A DNA stretch of 64,000 nucleotides. Source: VKMB-3413 sp041027365 (GTDB lineage Bacteria; Pseudomonadota; Alphaproteobacteria; Rhizobiales; Rhizobiaceae). Location of the stretch: NCBI RefSeq assembly GCF_041027365.1, contig NZ_JBFTEH010000009.1:1-64000 (forward strand). Direction: 5' to 3'. Under the pieces are notes generated by a model. It saw only the letters and a list, made by a program, of their open reading frames with translations. It had not been told where the DNA came from and did no database searches. The translations under genes were made by a program, and so were the position numbers. Shown here piece by piece: positions 42,561 to 52,112 of the stretch (position 1 is the first letter of the stretch; the number at the start of each line of letters is the position of its first letter).

Positions 42561-43523
42561 ATGTTTCGCCTCGCCCATCTGTCGGATGTCCATCTCGGTC
42601 CGCTGCCGCAGCTCTCGCTGCGCGAGCTCGCCTCGAAGCGGGTGACCGGCTGGTACAACTGGCAGCGCAACCGGCGCCGGGCGATGTTCGGCGACACGCT
42701 GAGCGATCTGGTCCAGGACCTGAAGACGGAAGACCCCGACCACATCGCGGTCACCGGCGATCTCGTCAATCTCGCCACCAAGAAGGAGACGGTGGCCTCG
42801 GGGCTCTGGCTGCGCGATCTCGGCACGCCGCAGAGCGTCTCGCTCGTGCCCGGAAATCACGACGCCTACGTGCCCGGCGCGCTGAAGCGGTCCTATCGCG
42901 AGTGGTTCCCGTACATGACCGGCGACGACCCGCTCAACTCCGACGGCAGCGCCTTTCCCTATCTCAGGGTGCGCGGGCCGGTGGCGATCCTCGGCGTGTC
43001 GACGGCGGAGGCGACGGCGCCCTTCTTCGCCACCGGAACCTTCAAGCGGGGCCAGGCCTTGCGGCTGGCGCGGCTGCTGGAGACCACGCGCGCGCTCGGC
43101 CTGTTCCGCGTCGTCCTGATCCACCACCCGCCGATCTCCGGCGCTACCTCGTGGCACAAGCGGCTGATCGGCAAGCAGTTCTTCTCCAAGGTGATGCGGG
43201 AGGTCGGCGCCGAACTCGTGCTGCACGGCCATACCCATCTCGACACGCTGCACTGGCTGAACGGACCGGACAAGCAGATTCCGGTCGTCGGCGTGCCGTC
43301 GGCCAGCCAGGCGCCGGGCGGCGAGACGCCCGCCTCGCGCTACAACCTCTTCGAGATCGAGGGCGGGCCGGGCAAATGGACGCTGATCCAGCGCGAACGG
43401 GGCGCGCGCGAGCACGCTCCGGGCGTCGACTGGATCCGTGAGCGCGAGCTTCTGGCGGACGGACGAGCGATCGACGCCCGCCCGCGCGAGGATGCGCGTC
43501 CCGCCGAGGAGGTTCCGAAGTAA
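42561..43523 (+). CDS. Metallophosphoesterase
   Basis: A 320-residue calcineurin-like phosphoesterase. Metal-binding motifs are all present: LAHLSDVHLG (DxH) at about residues 4-13, TGDLVN (GD) near 62, VPGNHDAY (GNHD) near 97, HHPPISG and LHGHTHLD (GHxH) near 225. No signal peptide. It could act on phosphodiesters such as cyclic nucleotides or on phospholipid/LPS intermediates; which cannot be told. The ATG at 42561 lies close to the palindromic element, which may influence its expression. Confidence 0.94.
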   Translation: MFRLAHLSDVHLGPLPQLSLRELASKRVTGWYNWQRNRRRAMFGDTLSDLVQDLKTEDPDHIAVTGDLVNLATKKETVASGLWLRDLGTPQSVSLVPGNHDAYVPGALKRSYREWFPYMTGDDPLNSDGSAFPYLRVRGPVAILGVSTAEATAPFFATGTFKRGQALRLARLLETTRALGLFRVVLIHHPPISGATSWHKRLIGKQFFSKVMREVGAELVLHGHTHLDTLHWLNGPDKQIPVVGVPSASQAPGGETPASRYNLFEIEGGPGKWTLIQRERGAREHAPGVDWIRERELLADGRAIDARPREDARPAEEVPK

Positions 43524-43639
43524 CGGCACGAGCATGCCGAGGGCGCATGGCGTTCGCGCTGCGGCAGCCGGGCCGGCCGCTTTCGGGTCGCGGACGATCG
43601 GGGGAGAGGCGCCACCGCGATCTTACGGCGCGCGCCGGC

Positions 43640-44260
43640 TCAGCCGACGGCGACGCCCTGATAGGAGGCGATGGCGAGGAGCAGGCCGGCCCCGAGCACC
43701 GCCCCGATCATCAGCCAGACGAGGGCGATGACGAAATCCGCGCCCTTGGAGCGGCGCTCCGGCTCGCGCAGCGGCTCCGCATCGGCATCCTTCACCGCCT
43801 TCTGCCGCGGGGCGACGACACCGCGCGCCTCGACCATGTCCTCGGCGGCGAAGGCGCGCTCGCGCTCGACGATCCGCTCGGCGACATAGTCGGTCACGTG
43901 ATCGGCGATCTGGCGTGGCTCGGTGGATTCGGCGAGCGTCAGCCGGCCGAGCCGCGTCTCGCGCACGAAGCGGTAGGTGCGCCGGTCGCGCGCCATCAGG
44001 ACGTTGGCAGTGCCGTCGATCCACAGCCGCGGATGAATGCCGCCGGTGATCGTGAAGTCGAAGAAGTCGTCGCCCGCCGGCAGGTCGTCGATGACCGGCT
44101 GCAGCTCCTCGGCGAGGATCTCCAGGCGAGCACGGTCCGCCTCGCGGATGTCGACGATGACGTCCGAGCGCTGCGCCGCCGCGATCTTGGCCTGCCGCAC
44201 GGCATCGGCGAGACGCTTCGTCCCCATCAGGGATGCGACATTGTCCTTGCCTTCGCCCAT
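43640..44260 (-). CDS. Hypothetical protein with C-terminal membrane helix
   Basis: About 206 residues. The N-terminal part is helical, with IVDIREADRARLEILAEELQ and a compact alpha/beta domain FDFTITGGIHPRLWIDGTAN. Then ADHVTDYVAERIVERERAFA, a charged linker, and one C-terminal membrane helix (FVIALVWLMIGAVLGAGLLL). It may be a tail-anchored inner-membrane protein. I recall similar proteins in rhizobia with unknown function. The start could also be the ATG at 44281; 44260 has the better-spaced GAGG. Confidence 0.75.
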   Translation of the reverse strand: MGEGKDNVASLMGTKRLADAVRQAKIAAAQRSDVIVDIREADRARLEILAEELQPVIDDLPAGDDFFDFTITGGIHPRLWIDGTANVLMARDRRTYRFVRETRLGRLTLAESTEPRQIADHVTDYVAERIVERERAFAAEDMVEARGVVAPRQKAVKDADAEPLREPERRSKGADFVIALVWLMIGAVLGAGLLLAIASYQGVAVG

Positions 44261-44376
44261 CGATTCGCTGCCTCGCACCATGTCCTTCAGAATCGCTTTA
44301 CCATAGCGGGTCGCCGGCCGGAATAAACTGTCGGACCTGAAGTTGCCCGTGGGGGCGAAGCTTGCCCGCAGATGCG

Positions 44377-44409
44377 TCCGATCGGCAACGTTTCGCGCCG
44401 CCGATCGGA
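44377..44409 (-). terminator. Hairpin downstream of leuA
   Basis: TCCGATCGGC at 44377-44386 is repeated exactly inverted as GCCGATCGGA at 44400-44409 with a 13-nt loop, beginning 14 bases past the leuA stop codon. There is no T-run, so it is a candidate 3' end or stabilising structure rather than a proven intrinsic terminator. Confidence 0.45.
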
Positions 44410-44423
44410 GATGCGGTCAGGCG

Positions 44424-46169
44424 TCAGCCGGCGACGATCCGGTTCACCGCCGAAACGATCGCCTCCAGCGAGGCGGCCGTGACGTTCTTGTCGATGCCGG
44501 CGCCGAACAGCCGGCCGCCCGGATGCTGCATCTCCACGTAGGAGATCGCGCGGGCGTCGGAGCCCGCCCCCAGCGAATGCTCGGAGTAGTCGAAGACCGA
44601 GACGTCGATGCCGATGTGCCGGCGCAACGCGTCGACGAAGCCGTCGATCGGGCCTGTGCCGAGGCCCTGGACCGCCACTTCTTCACCATTGTCGAGAACC
44701 GTCGCCTCGACGATGCGCTCGCCCTTGATCGTCGGGTTCGGCCGCGTCGTGTGCTCCACATATTTGAACCGGCCGCCCGGCTGCTCGACATAGCATTCGA
44801 GGAAGCGCTCGTAGATGCGCCTCGCCGGAAGCTCCACGCCCTCTTCGTCGGTGATCTTCTGGATGTCCTCGCGGAACTCGATCTGCAGGTTGCGCGGCAG
44901 GTTGAGCCCGTAATCGGCCTGCAGGACATAGGCGATGCCGCCCTTGCCGGACTGCGAGTTGATCCGGATGATCGCTTCGTAGCTGCGCCCGACATCCTTC
45001 GGATCGATCGGCAGATACGGGACTTCCCAAAGTTCCTTGTTTGCCGCGCGGACCGCCTTCATGCCCTTGTTGATCGCGTCCTGGTGCGAGCCGGAAAAGG
45101 CGGTGTAGACGAGTTCGCCGACATAAGGGTGGCGCTCCGGGATGACGAGCTTGTTGCAGTATTCGTAGACGTCCTTGATCCGGTTGATGTCGGAGACGTC
45201 GAGGCCGGGATCGATCCCTTGCGTGAACATGTTCAGCGCCAGGGTGACGAGATCGACATTGCCGGTGCGCTCGCCATTGCCGAAGAGCGTGCCCTCGACG
45301 CGGTCGGCGCCGGCCATCAGGCCGAGCTCGGTCGCCGCGACCGCCGTGCCGCGGTCGTTGTGCGGATGCAGCGAGACGATCAGGTTCTCACGGTTGTCGA
45401 GATTGCGGCACATCCATTCGATCTGGTCGGCATGGACGTTCGGCGTCGACATCTCGACGGTGGCCGGCAGATTGACGATGAGCTTGTTGTCCGGCGTCGG
45501 CCGGACGATCTCCGCGACCGCATTGCAGATCTCGGCGGCGAATTCGAGTTCGGTGCCGGTGAAGCTCTCGGGCGAGTATTCGAAGCGGTAGCCGCCGCCG
45601 GCTTTGGCCGCCATGTCGGTGATCATCTTCGCCGCGTCGACCGCGATCTGCTTGATCCCCGCCCGGTCCTTCTGGAACACGACGCGCCGCTGCAGTTCGC
45701 TGGTGGAATTGTAGAAGTGGACGATCGGCCGGACCGAGCCCTCGAGGGATTCGAACGTCTTCTGGATCAGCTCCGGCCGGCACTGCACCAGCACCTGCAG
45801 CGAGACGTCGTCCGGCGTGCCGCCATGCTCGATGCACCAGCGGGCGAAGTCGAAATCGGTCTGCGAGGCCGAGGGGAAGCCGATCTCGATCTCCTTGAAG
45901 TTCATCGCGAGCAGCAGCTTGAAGAAGCGCTCCTTGCGCTCGTGCCCCATCGGATCGACCAGCGCCTGGTTGCCGTCCCGGAGGTCGACCGAACACCAGA
46001 TCGGCGGAGCGTCGATCGTCTTGCCCGGCCAGGTCCGGTCGGGAAGGTCGACCTGTCCGTAGGGCTGGTACTTGCGTGCTGCCATCGGCATGGTGCGCGG
46101 TACGGGGCGGCCGGCGGCTTCGGCGCGCGCGGCTTGGTCGGCGGACGGCGTGGCGGGACTGACTGACAT
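44424..46169 (-). CDS. leuA: 2-isopropylmalate synthase
   Basis: It condenses acetyl-CoA with 2-oxoisovalerate, the first step of leucine synthesis. The 581-residue protein is of the long LeuA form. The catalytic TIM barrel has CSVDLRDGNQALVDPMG and SLHPHNDRGTAVAATELG and GTLFGNGERTGNVDLVTLAL, and the C-terminal LeuA dimer/regulatory domain is present (KGERIVEATVLDNGEEVAVQ), so leucine feedback is likely. The first 30 residues are a Pro/Ala-rich extension; an internal ATG at 46082 would give the core start. I looked for a leader peptide with Leu codons upstream and found none. Confidence 0.96.
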   Translation of the reverse strand: MSVSPATPSADQAARAEAAGRPVPRTMPMAARKYQPYGQVDLPDRTWPGKTIDAPPIWCSVDLRDGNQALVDPMGHERKERFFKLLLAMNFKEIEIGFPSASQTDFDFARWCIEHGGTPDDVSLQVLVQCRPELIQKTFESLEGSVRPIVHFYNSTSELQRRVVFQKDRAGIKQIAVDAAKMITDMAAKAGGGYRFEYSPESFTGTELEFAAEICNAVAEIVRPTPDNKLIVNLPATVEMSTPNVHADQIEWMCRNLDNRENLIVSLHPHNDRGTAVAATELGLMAGADRVEGTLFGNGERTGNVDLVTLALNMFTQGIDPGLDVSDINRIKDVYEYCNKLVIPERHPYVGELVYTAFSGSHQDAINKGMKAVRAANKELWEVPYLPIDPKDVGRSYEAIIRINSQSGKGGIAYVLQADYGLNLPRNLQIEFREDIQKITDEEGVELPARRIYERFLECYVEQPGGRFKYVEHTTRPNPTIKGERIVEATVLDNGEEVAVQGLGTGPIDGFVDALRRHIGIDVSVFDYSEHSLGAGSDARAISYVEMQHPGGRLFGAGIDKNVTAASLEAIVSAVNRIVAG

Positions 46170-46795
46170 CGGTGTGAACCTTGATCGCTCGGGACGGGTG
46201 CGCGAGGGGCCTTGGTGCCGCCTTCTAGATCGAACGCGTCCGAATGCATACGGAAGATTGTGAGGTTCGACGGGGCAGTGGGCGGAGCAAGTTCGGGACC
46301 GCGCCGGCTCGACCGCCGGACGCCCCCTCGATCAACGGGTCCGACGGCCGCCGCTAAGAAGCGTAAGGAGCGGAAGCAGACCGAGCGACGGCGTGGCGCA
46401 GCTTGCGCGCATCGCGGTCGTCGAGAAGGTGGCTTCCGTCTTCATGAGCGCGAGGGTAGCCGATCACGCGCGTAATGCAAGCCTGGGCCGGCAGGATCTT
46501 CGCGACGTTGCCTCCGCGGGCGGTCCGAGCCGGAAACTTCGGTAGGAGACCACGGTTCACCGGCGCATCACCGCCTTGTGATGCGTCCTCTTCCGGGTCC
46601 GCAACGATAAGCTCACGCGACTATTCCCGTTGCTGATCAAGGACTTCACGGAACCCCGGACGAAAAAGCTTGCCCGGCTTCACAACTGTCACGGGCAGTC
46701 TCTCCAAACACTCTGAAGCCTCTGGCATTTACGCGGGCTTTACGGCTGATCCCGCAACATACTCCCCTAACGTAAGGGCGGAATCGGGGACAGGA
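46170..46795. other. 626-bp gap between divergent leuA and cyclase genes
   Basis: No gene is well supported. A 68-codon minus-strand frame at 46354-46560 exists but has no recognisable features. The right end, around 46740-46795, is where the cyclase promoter should be. No T-tailed terminator or leader peptide was seen on either strand. Confidence 0.5.
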
Positions 46796-48880
46796 ATGGC
46801 CGAGGGGGAGACGCGAGCAGGGCAGCCGACGCCTCGGCGCGGCCTCGTTCGGCTGCTCGCGCGCAATCTCTTGTGCTGTCTCTCCTACTTCCTCGCGTTC
46901 CGGGCCGCGTTCGGCTTCACCCTGCTGATGCCGCCGGACGCGCAATGGGCATGGTGGGTTCCGATCTGGTTTCCGGCCGGTATCGCGCTCGGCCTCAGCC
47001 TGCGCTACGGCGCGGCCATCCTTCCCGGCGCCTGGATCGGGTCGGTGGCGGCCGACCTGTCGATGGGGCTGTTCGGGCCGTCGAGCTTCCTCGTCGCCAC
47101 CGTCCACGCCGGCGAGCCGCTCCTGATCCTCTGGCTGCTGAAGCGCGGCGGCCTGAAGCCGGCCGACCTGTTCGTCAAACCGGCGGACGCGTTCCGCTTC
47201 GTCACCGCATCGCTCGCCGTCATCTGTCTGTTCAGCGCGCCGATCGGCGGGATGGTCCTTGCCTTCGCAGGCAACGCGGTGACGCTCGCCGGCTGGGCCG
47301 AAGACGCATGCCGCTGGGGGTTGGCCGATCTTGCCGCCGTCCTGGTGGTGACGCCGCCGCTGCATCTCGCTCTTCAGGGAAGATCCGCTCCGCCGGGCGA
47401 AGCCGGGGTGTCACCCTTCCTCGTCCTTTCGCTCGGCTTCCTCCTTCCGGCGGTCGTCTTCTCGGACGTCGCGAGCCATACCGGCTTCTCGATTCTGCCG
47501 GTCGGCTTCGTTCTGTTTCCGCTCGTCGTGTGGTCCGGCCTGCGGCAGCGACCGCTGGAGACCGCCTGCCTCGTCGCGGCGATCGTCGTCACCGTCTGCG
47601 CCGCGACGGCCGCCGGCCATGGTCCCTTCGCCACCGCCGCAGCGCCGCCCCAGAGCCTCTTCCTCGTCGAGGGCTTCATCATCGCGATCAGCCTGACCGG
47701 CCTGCTGCTGGCGGCGGCCAATGCGGAGCGGCTGGCCTTGCAGGGCAAGCTCCGCGCTCTCGTCGACGGCCTCGACACGCTGATCGAGGAGCGCACCGCG
47801 GAGCTTCACAAGACGAACCGCCGGCTGCAGGCGGAGATCACCGCCGGCCGGCGGACCGCCGCCATCATTCGCGGTCACAGCGTCATCATGGAGATGCTGG
47901 CCACCGGCCGCGACCTCGGCGACATCGCCGAAAGCATGGTGGAAGAACTCCACAGGTCCCAGCCGTCATGGGATGCGGCGATCCTGGTGGCGACGGCCGA
48001 GGGGGGATGGTGCATTCTCGGCGGCAATCGCGAGGATGCAGCCTTCGCACGCCTGCCGGAGCAGCTCCGCAACGGTGCCGTATCGGCACCGAGCCGTTCG
48101 CCGGTGGCGGCCCTGCAGCGGCGTGCGGCGCACGCCTTCCGCATTCGGGGCGAGGAGACGGTGGTGCCGGCGGGGCAGATGCACTTCGAGCCGATCCCGC
48201 TCGGGCGCGAGAGCGGCGAAGCGCTGCTGGCGATCCGGGCGGTCGCCGGTCCGTCCGCCCAGCCGTTCGACATCGAGCTTGCGCGCGACGCCGCGCGCCT
48301 TGCCGGAATCGTCATCGAGAACTGCCGGACGCAGGAACGGCTGCGCCATGCGGCAACGCATGACACGCTGACCGGCGCCCTCAACCGGCACGGATTCTTC
48401 GATGCGGTCAGCACCAAGATACGGATGGCGGCGACCAGTCCCGGCAGGCTGGCGATCTTCTATGTCGACCTAGACGGCTTCAAGTCTGTGAACGACCGGT
48501 GCGGCCACGAAGTCGGCGACCGGCTGCTCGTGGAAATCGCCCGGCGCATCGGCGCTCTGCTGAAGCCCGACGATCTGCTCTGCCGGCTCGGCGGCGACGA
48601 GTTCGTCATGGCGCTCGGCGATCTCGCCGACCGCGAGGCGGCGACGCTTCTCGCGGTGCGGCTGGTGGCCGCCTGCCGCGCGCTGGAGAGCCTTGCCGGC
48701 ACCGGCCTCACCGTCACGCCCAGCATCGGCATCGCCTTCCTCGACAACACCGTCACGCCGATCGGGGTGCTGCTCGACCGGGCCGACGCGGCCATGTACG
48801 CGGCCAAGCGCGACGGCGGCGGACGGGCGGCCTTCCACGACGAGATCGAGACGGCGACCAGGCGCAGCGCGTCGGCCTGA
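46796..48880 (+). CDS. MASE1-sensor GGDEF diguanylate cyclase
   Basis: A roughly 694-residue membrane protein that would make cyclic di-GMP. The N-terminal 280 residues form a MASE1-type membrane sensor of about eight helices (WWVPIWFPAGIALGLSLRYG, GAWIGSVAADLSMGLFG). A coiled region and a GAF-like segment follow, then the GGDEF domain at about residues 525-685 with the intact active site CRLGGDEFVMALGDL. The allosteric RxxD site five residues upstream is KPDD, so product inhibition is probably lacking. The start at the ATG at 46796 (AGGA upstream) was preferred over 46670. Confidence 0.92.
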   Translation: MAEGETRAGQPTPRRGLVRLLARNLLCCLSYFLAFRAAFGFTLLMPPDAQWAWWVPIWFPAGIALGLSLRYGAAILPGAWIGSVAADLSMGLFGPSSFLVATVHAGEPLLILWLLKRGGLKPADLFVKPADAFRFVTASLAVICLFSAPIGGMVLAFAGNAVTLAGWAEDACRWGLADLAAVLVVTPPLHLALQGRSAPPGEAGVSPFLVLSLGFLLPAVVFSDVASHTGFSILPVGFVLFPLVVWSGLRQRPLETACLVAAIVVTVCAATAAGHGPFATAAAPPQSLFLVEGFIIAISLTGLLLAAANAERLALQGKLRALVDGLDTLIEERTAELHKTNRRLQAEITAGRRTAAIIRGHSVIMEMLATGRDLGDIAESMVEELHRSQPSWDAAILVATAEGGWCILGGNREDAAFARLPEQLRNGAVSAPSRSPVAALQRRAAHAFRIRGEETVVPAGQMHFEPIPLGRESGEALLAIRAVAGPSAQPFDIELARDAARLAGIVIENCRTQERLRHAATHDTLTGALNRHGFFDAVSTKIRMAATSPGRLAIFYVDLDGFKSVNDRCGHEVGDRLLVEIARRIGALLKPDDLLCRLGGDEFVMALGDLADREAATLLAVRLVAACRALESLAGTGLTVTPSIGIAFLDNTVTPIGVLLDRADAAMYAAKRDGGGRAAFHDEIETATRRSASA

Positions 48881-48890
48881 CGTTCGGCTT

Positions 48891-49793
48891 TCAGAGCACC
48901 GGTACGCCGGTCTGCTTGGCCTCGCCCTCGGGCTCCACGTGGATCGACACGCGGACGCCGACGAAGGCCTCCTGCAACGCGTCCTCGATCCGGTCGCAGA
49001 TGTCGTGCGCCGCACCCACGCTCATCTCGCCGGGGACGACGAGGTGGAACTCGATGAACATCGCCCGGCCGGCCAGCCGCGTCTTCAGGTCGTGCACCTC
49101 GATCGCGCCGTCGGCGTTCGACGAGATCAGGTCGCGCACCTGCGCTTCCTCCTGCGAGTCGATCGCCTGATCCATCAGGCCGGACAGCGAGGAGGTGACG
49201 ACCTTGTAGCCCTCCCGCAGGATGTTCAGTGCGACCAGCGCCGCCATGGCGGGGTCGAGCACCTCCCAGCCGGTCCAGGTGGCGACGACGAGGCCGATCA
49301 GCACGCCGACGGAGGTGACGACGTCCGCCATCATGTGCCGCCCGTCCGCCGCGAGCGCCGGCGAGCGGTGCGTGCGGCCGCGCCGGATCAGGAACCAGCC
49401 CCAGGCGAAATTGATGACGGTCGCGATGCCGTTGACGGCGATGCCGAGCAGCGGCGTCTCCAGCGTCCGGGGCACCAGGAACGCGTCCCAGGCCTCCTTC
49501 AGGATCAGGAGCGCCGCGACGACGATCAGCACGCCCTCGACGACGGCCGAGAAATACTCGGCCTTGGTGTGGCCGAAGGGATGGTCGCTGTCGGCCGGCT
49601 TGTAGCTGACCGTCACCGCCCACAGCGCCACCGCGCCGGCAACCACGTTGACGATCGATTCCAGCGCGTCCGAGAACAGCGCGACGGAGCCCGTCAGCTC
49701 ATAGGCGACGTACTTGATTGCAAGCACCGCCACGGCGACGCCGATCGACATCGCCGCGATCCGCTTGGCGAGGTTCGCAGAGTTCTCCGGCAT
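48891..49793 (-). CDS. Cation diffusion facilitator family metal exporter
   Basis: A 300-residue six-helix inner-membrane transporter exporting divalent metals such as Zn, Co or Fe in exchange for protons. LFSDALESIVNVVAGAVALW in helix 2 and ADGRHMMADVVTSVGVLIG in helix 5 each carry the Asp/His metal-site residues; a C-terminal cytoplasmic domain follows (RDLISSNADGAIEVHDLKTR, VGAAHDICDRIEDALQEAF). It begins 18 bases after trpE(G) ends, on the same strand, so it may be read through from the attenuated trp promoter. Confidence 0.93.
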   Translation of the reverse strand: MPENSANLAKRIAAMSIGVAVAVLAIKYVAYELTGSVALFSDALESIVNVVAGAVALWAVTVSYKPADSDHPFGHTKAEYFSAVVEGVLIVVAALLILKEAWDAFLVPRTLETPLLGIAVNGIATVINFAWGWFLIRRGRTHRSPALAADGRHMMADVVTSVGVLIGLVVATWTGWEVLDPAMAALVALNILREGYKVVTSSLSGLMDQAIDSQEEAQVRDLISSNADGAIEVHDLKTRLAGRAMFIEFHLVVPGEMSVGAAHDICDRIEDALQEAFVGVRVSIHVEPEGEAKQTGVPVL

Positions 49794-49811
49794 GATCACT
49801 GCGGCCGCCCG

Positions 49812-52001
49812 TCAGGCGGCCTTCTCGCGGGCTCGCCGCGGCAGATGCGCGACGATGTTCTCGATCATCCGCATGCCGGCCTCGCCGCCGAGCGACATGA
49901 TGCTCTCCGGATGGAACTGCACGGCCGCGACCGGCTCGGAGCGGTGCTCGAAGGCCATGACGATGCCGTCCTCGGTCTCGGCTGTCACCTCGAAATCCCT
50001 CGGCAGCCGCACCGGATCGGCGAAGATCGAGTGGTAGCGCCCGACCGTCACCTCGCCCGGCAGGCCGGAGAAGATGATGCCGGGCTTGGCGATGCGGATG
50101 CGCGAGGGCTTGCCGTGGACCGGCACGTGCAGCGTGCGGAGCGTTCCGCCATAGGCCTCCGCCAGCGCCTGCAGGCCGAGGCACACGCCGAAGATCGCCG
50201 CGCCATGCTTGCGGGCCGCGGCGATGGTGCCCTTGCAGTCGAAGTCGGACGGGTTGCCCGGCCCCGGCGACAGGACGACGAGGTCCGGATCCAGCCGCTC
50301 GAAGATCTCCGCCGGAACCGGCGTGCGCACCGTCGAGACCGTCGCGCCGGTCTGGCGGAAATAGTTGGCGAGGGTATGGACGAAGCTGTCCTCGTGGTCG
50401 ACGAGCAGGATCCGCAGACCCTCGCCCACCCGCGCCGCCGCGCGCTTGCCGGCGCCGGCGTTGGAGACGCCGGCCTCCCGGATCGCGCCGAGCAGAGCGG
50501 AGGCTTTCAGCTCGGTCTCGGCCTCTTCTTCTTCAGGATTGGAATCATAGAGGAGGGTCGCCCCGGCCCGCACTTCCGCGATGCCGTCCTTCAGCCGGAT
50601 GGTCCTGAGAGTCAGGCCGGTGTTGAGGTCGCCGTTGAAGTGCACCATGCCGACGGCGCCGCCGTACCAGGCGCGCGGGCTCTTCTCGTGGCCCTCGATG
50701 AAGCGCATGGCCCAGAGCTTCGGCGCGCCGGTCACGGTCACCGCCCAGGCGTGGGAAAGGAAGGCGTCGAAGGCGTCCATGCCGTCGCGCAGGCGCCCCT
50801 CGATGTGATCCACCGTGTGGATCAGCCGCGAATACATCTCGATCTGCCGCCGACCGATCACCCTGACGGAGCCGGGATCGCAGACCCGGCTCTTGTCGTT
50901 GCGGTCGACGTCCGAACACATGGTGAGCTCGGATTCGTCCTTCTTGGAGTTCAGAAGCTTCAGGATCTGCTCGGAGTCCGAGATCGCGTCCTCGCCGCGC
51001 TTGATCGTGCCGGAGATCGGGCAGGTCTCGACCCGCCGGCCGTTGACCCGCACGAACATTTCAGGCGAGGCGCCGATCAGGAACTCGTTCTGCCCGAGAT
51101 TGATGAAGAAGGAATAGGGCGACGGGTTCACCGCCTTCAGCCGTCGCGAGATCTCCGACGGGCGATGCTCGGCGCGCTCGTAGAACACCTGGCCGGGAAC
51201 GACCTCGAACAGGTCGCCGCGGACGAACTTCTCCTTCGCGGCGCGCACGAGCTCGGCATATTCGCCGGGCTGATGGTCGCCGCGCGGCGGGATCCGGTCC
51301 GCCGCGGCGAAGGGCGCCGGCGCGCCCCCGCCCGCGAGGCCGGCCGTCGAGCGGTCGCCCGCCTCGAAGTCGTAGGCGGTGACGAAGGCCGCGGCCGAGT
51401 AGTGGTCGACCTCCAGCAGCTCGTCCGGCAGATAGAGCACGAGGTCGCGCCGCTGCGGATCGCGCTCCAGCACCTCCGGCACCGGGTCGAATTGATAGGC
51501 GAGATCGTAGCCGAAGGCGCCGTAGAGCCCGAGGTCGCGATCCTCATCGGTGCGGAACAGCGAGACGATCGCCCGCAGCACCGAGAAGACGGTGGGAACG
51601 CGCGAGCGCTCCTCCTCCGTCACCGCGCCGCCCGGCTGCTTCACGACGAGGTCGAGCCGCGCCCCTTGCCGCTCGAACCGCTCGAGATCGGAGAGACCGT
51701 CGAGGGCATCGGCGACGATGGCGAGGAGCACAGCGCCTCGCGGGTTCAGCGCCTCGATCCACATCTCCCGCCCGCGGGACGAGACAACCAGCGGCGGGTC
51801 GACGAAGGCGACGTCCTGCCGGGTATAGCGGCCGGGATATTCGTAGTTGGAGAACAGGATCGCGCCGCGCCGGGTATCCAGCTGGTCGAAATAGGGCTCG
51901 ATGGCGCCCTCGTAGGCCACCGCCCGGCGGGTCCGGGTGACGGTGACGCCGCCGGCCGTGACATAGCGCTCGCGCCCGCTGTCCAGATGTTCGCTCACCA
52001 T
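49812..52001 (-). CDS. trpE(G): Fused anthranilate synthase TrpE-TrpG
   Basis: A 729-residue single-chain anthranilate synthase that turns chorismate and glutamine into anthranilate, the first committed step of tryptophan synthesis. The TrpE half contains KAVNPSPYSFFINLGQNEFL, VETCPISGTIKRGEDAISDS and ELTMCSDVDRNDKSRVCDPG; the C-terminal glutamine amidotransferase half (from about residue 525) has the catalytic Cys in GVCLGLQALAEAYGG and His in QFHPESIMSLGG. This fusion is typical of rhizobia. The ATG at 52001 has a strong GGAGGG six bases upstream. Transcription is controlled by the trpL attenuator directly upstream. Confidence 0.97.
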   Translation of the reverse strand: MVSEHLDSGRERYVTAGGVTVTRTRRAVAYEGAIEPYFDQLDTRRGAILFSNYEYPGRYTRQDVAFVDPPLVVSSRGREMWIEALNPRGAVLLAIVADALDGLSDLERFERQGARLDLVVKQPGGAVTEEERSRVPTVFSVLRAIVSLFRTDEDRDLGLYGAFGYDLAYQFDPVPEVLERDPQRRDLVLYLPDELLEVDHYSAAAFVTAYDFEAGDRSTAGLAGGGAPAPFAAADRIPPRGDHQPGEYAELVRAAKEKFVRGDLFEVVPGQVFYERAEHRPSEISRRLKAVNPSPYSFFINLGQNEFLIGASPEMFVRVNGRRVETCPISGTIKRGEDAISDSEQILKLLNSKKDESELTMCSDVDRNDKSRVCDPGSVRVIGRRQIEMYSRLIHTVDHIEGRLRDGMDAFDAFLSHAWAVTVTGAPKLWAMRFIEGHEKSPRAWYGGAVGMVHFNGDLNTGLTLRTIRLKDGIAEVRAGATLLYDSNPEEEEAETELKASALLGAIREAGVSNAGAGKRAAARVGEGLRILLVDHEDSFVHTLANYFRQTGATVSTVRTPVPAEIFERLDPDLVVLSPGPGNPSDFDCKGTIAAARKHGAAIFGVCLGLQALAEAYGGTLRTLHVPVHGKPSRIRIAKPGIIFSGLPGEVTVGRYHSIFADPVRLPRDFEVTAETEDGIVMAFEHRSEPVAAVQFHPESIMSLGGEAGMRMIENIVAHLPRRAREKAA

Positions 52002-52045
52002 GGTTCCCTCCGGGTCGGAAAGTGCCCCCTCCGGGCGCGCCATGC

Positions 52046-52077
52046 AAAAAGGCCGCCCGGATGATGGAGGCGGCCTT
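52046..52077 (-). terminator. trp attenuator terminator
   Basis: On the minus strand, AAGGCCGCC (from 52077 to 52069) pairs with GGCGGCCTT (52057-52049), a perfect 9-bp stem, followed by TTTTT. It lies between trpL and trpE(G). An antiterminator can form instead: GCGGCC at 52110-52105 pairs with the 5' arm's GGCCGC at 52075-52070. This is the classic stem arrangement of ribosome-mediated attenuation. Confidence 0.93.
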
Positions 52078-52112
52078 CGTTCGTGATCACAGATGTGACG
52101 GTACGGCCGCTG

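Noticed and set aside
44343..46166. 607-codon plus-strand frame
   Set aside because: It is antisense to leuA; no protein features.
46354..46560. 68-codon minus-strand frame in the leuA-cyclase gap
   Set aside because: No ribosome binding site of note, no recognisable domain, Arg/Ala-rich composition.
46170..46560. Leucine attenuator ahead of leuA
   Set aside because: No small frame with Leu codons and no terminator/antiterminator pair was found on the minus strand.
48693..52064. 1123-codon plus-strand frame
   Set aside because: It is antisense to the metal exporter and trpE(G) genes; shadow composition.
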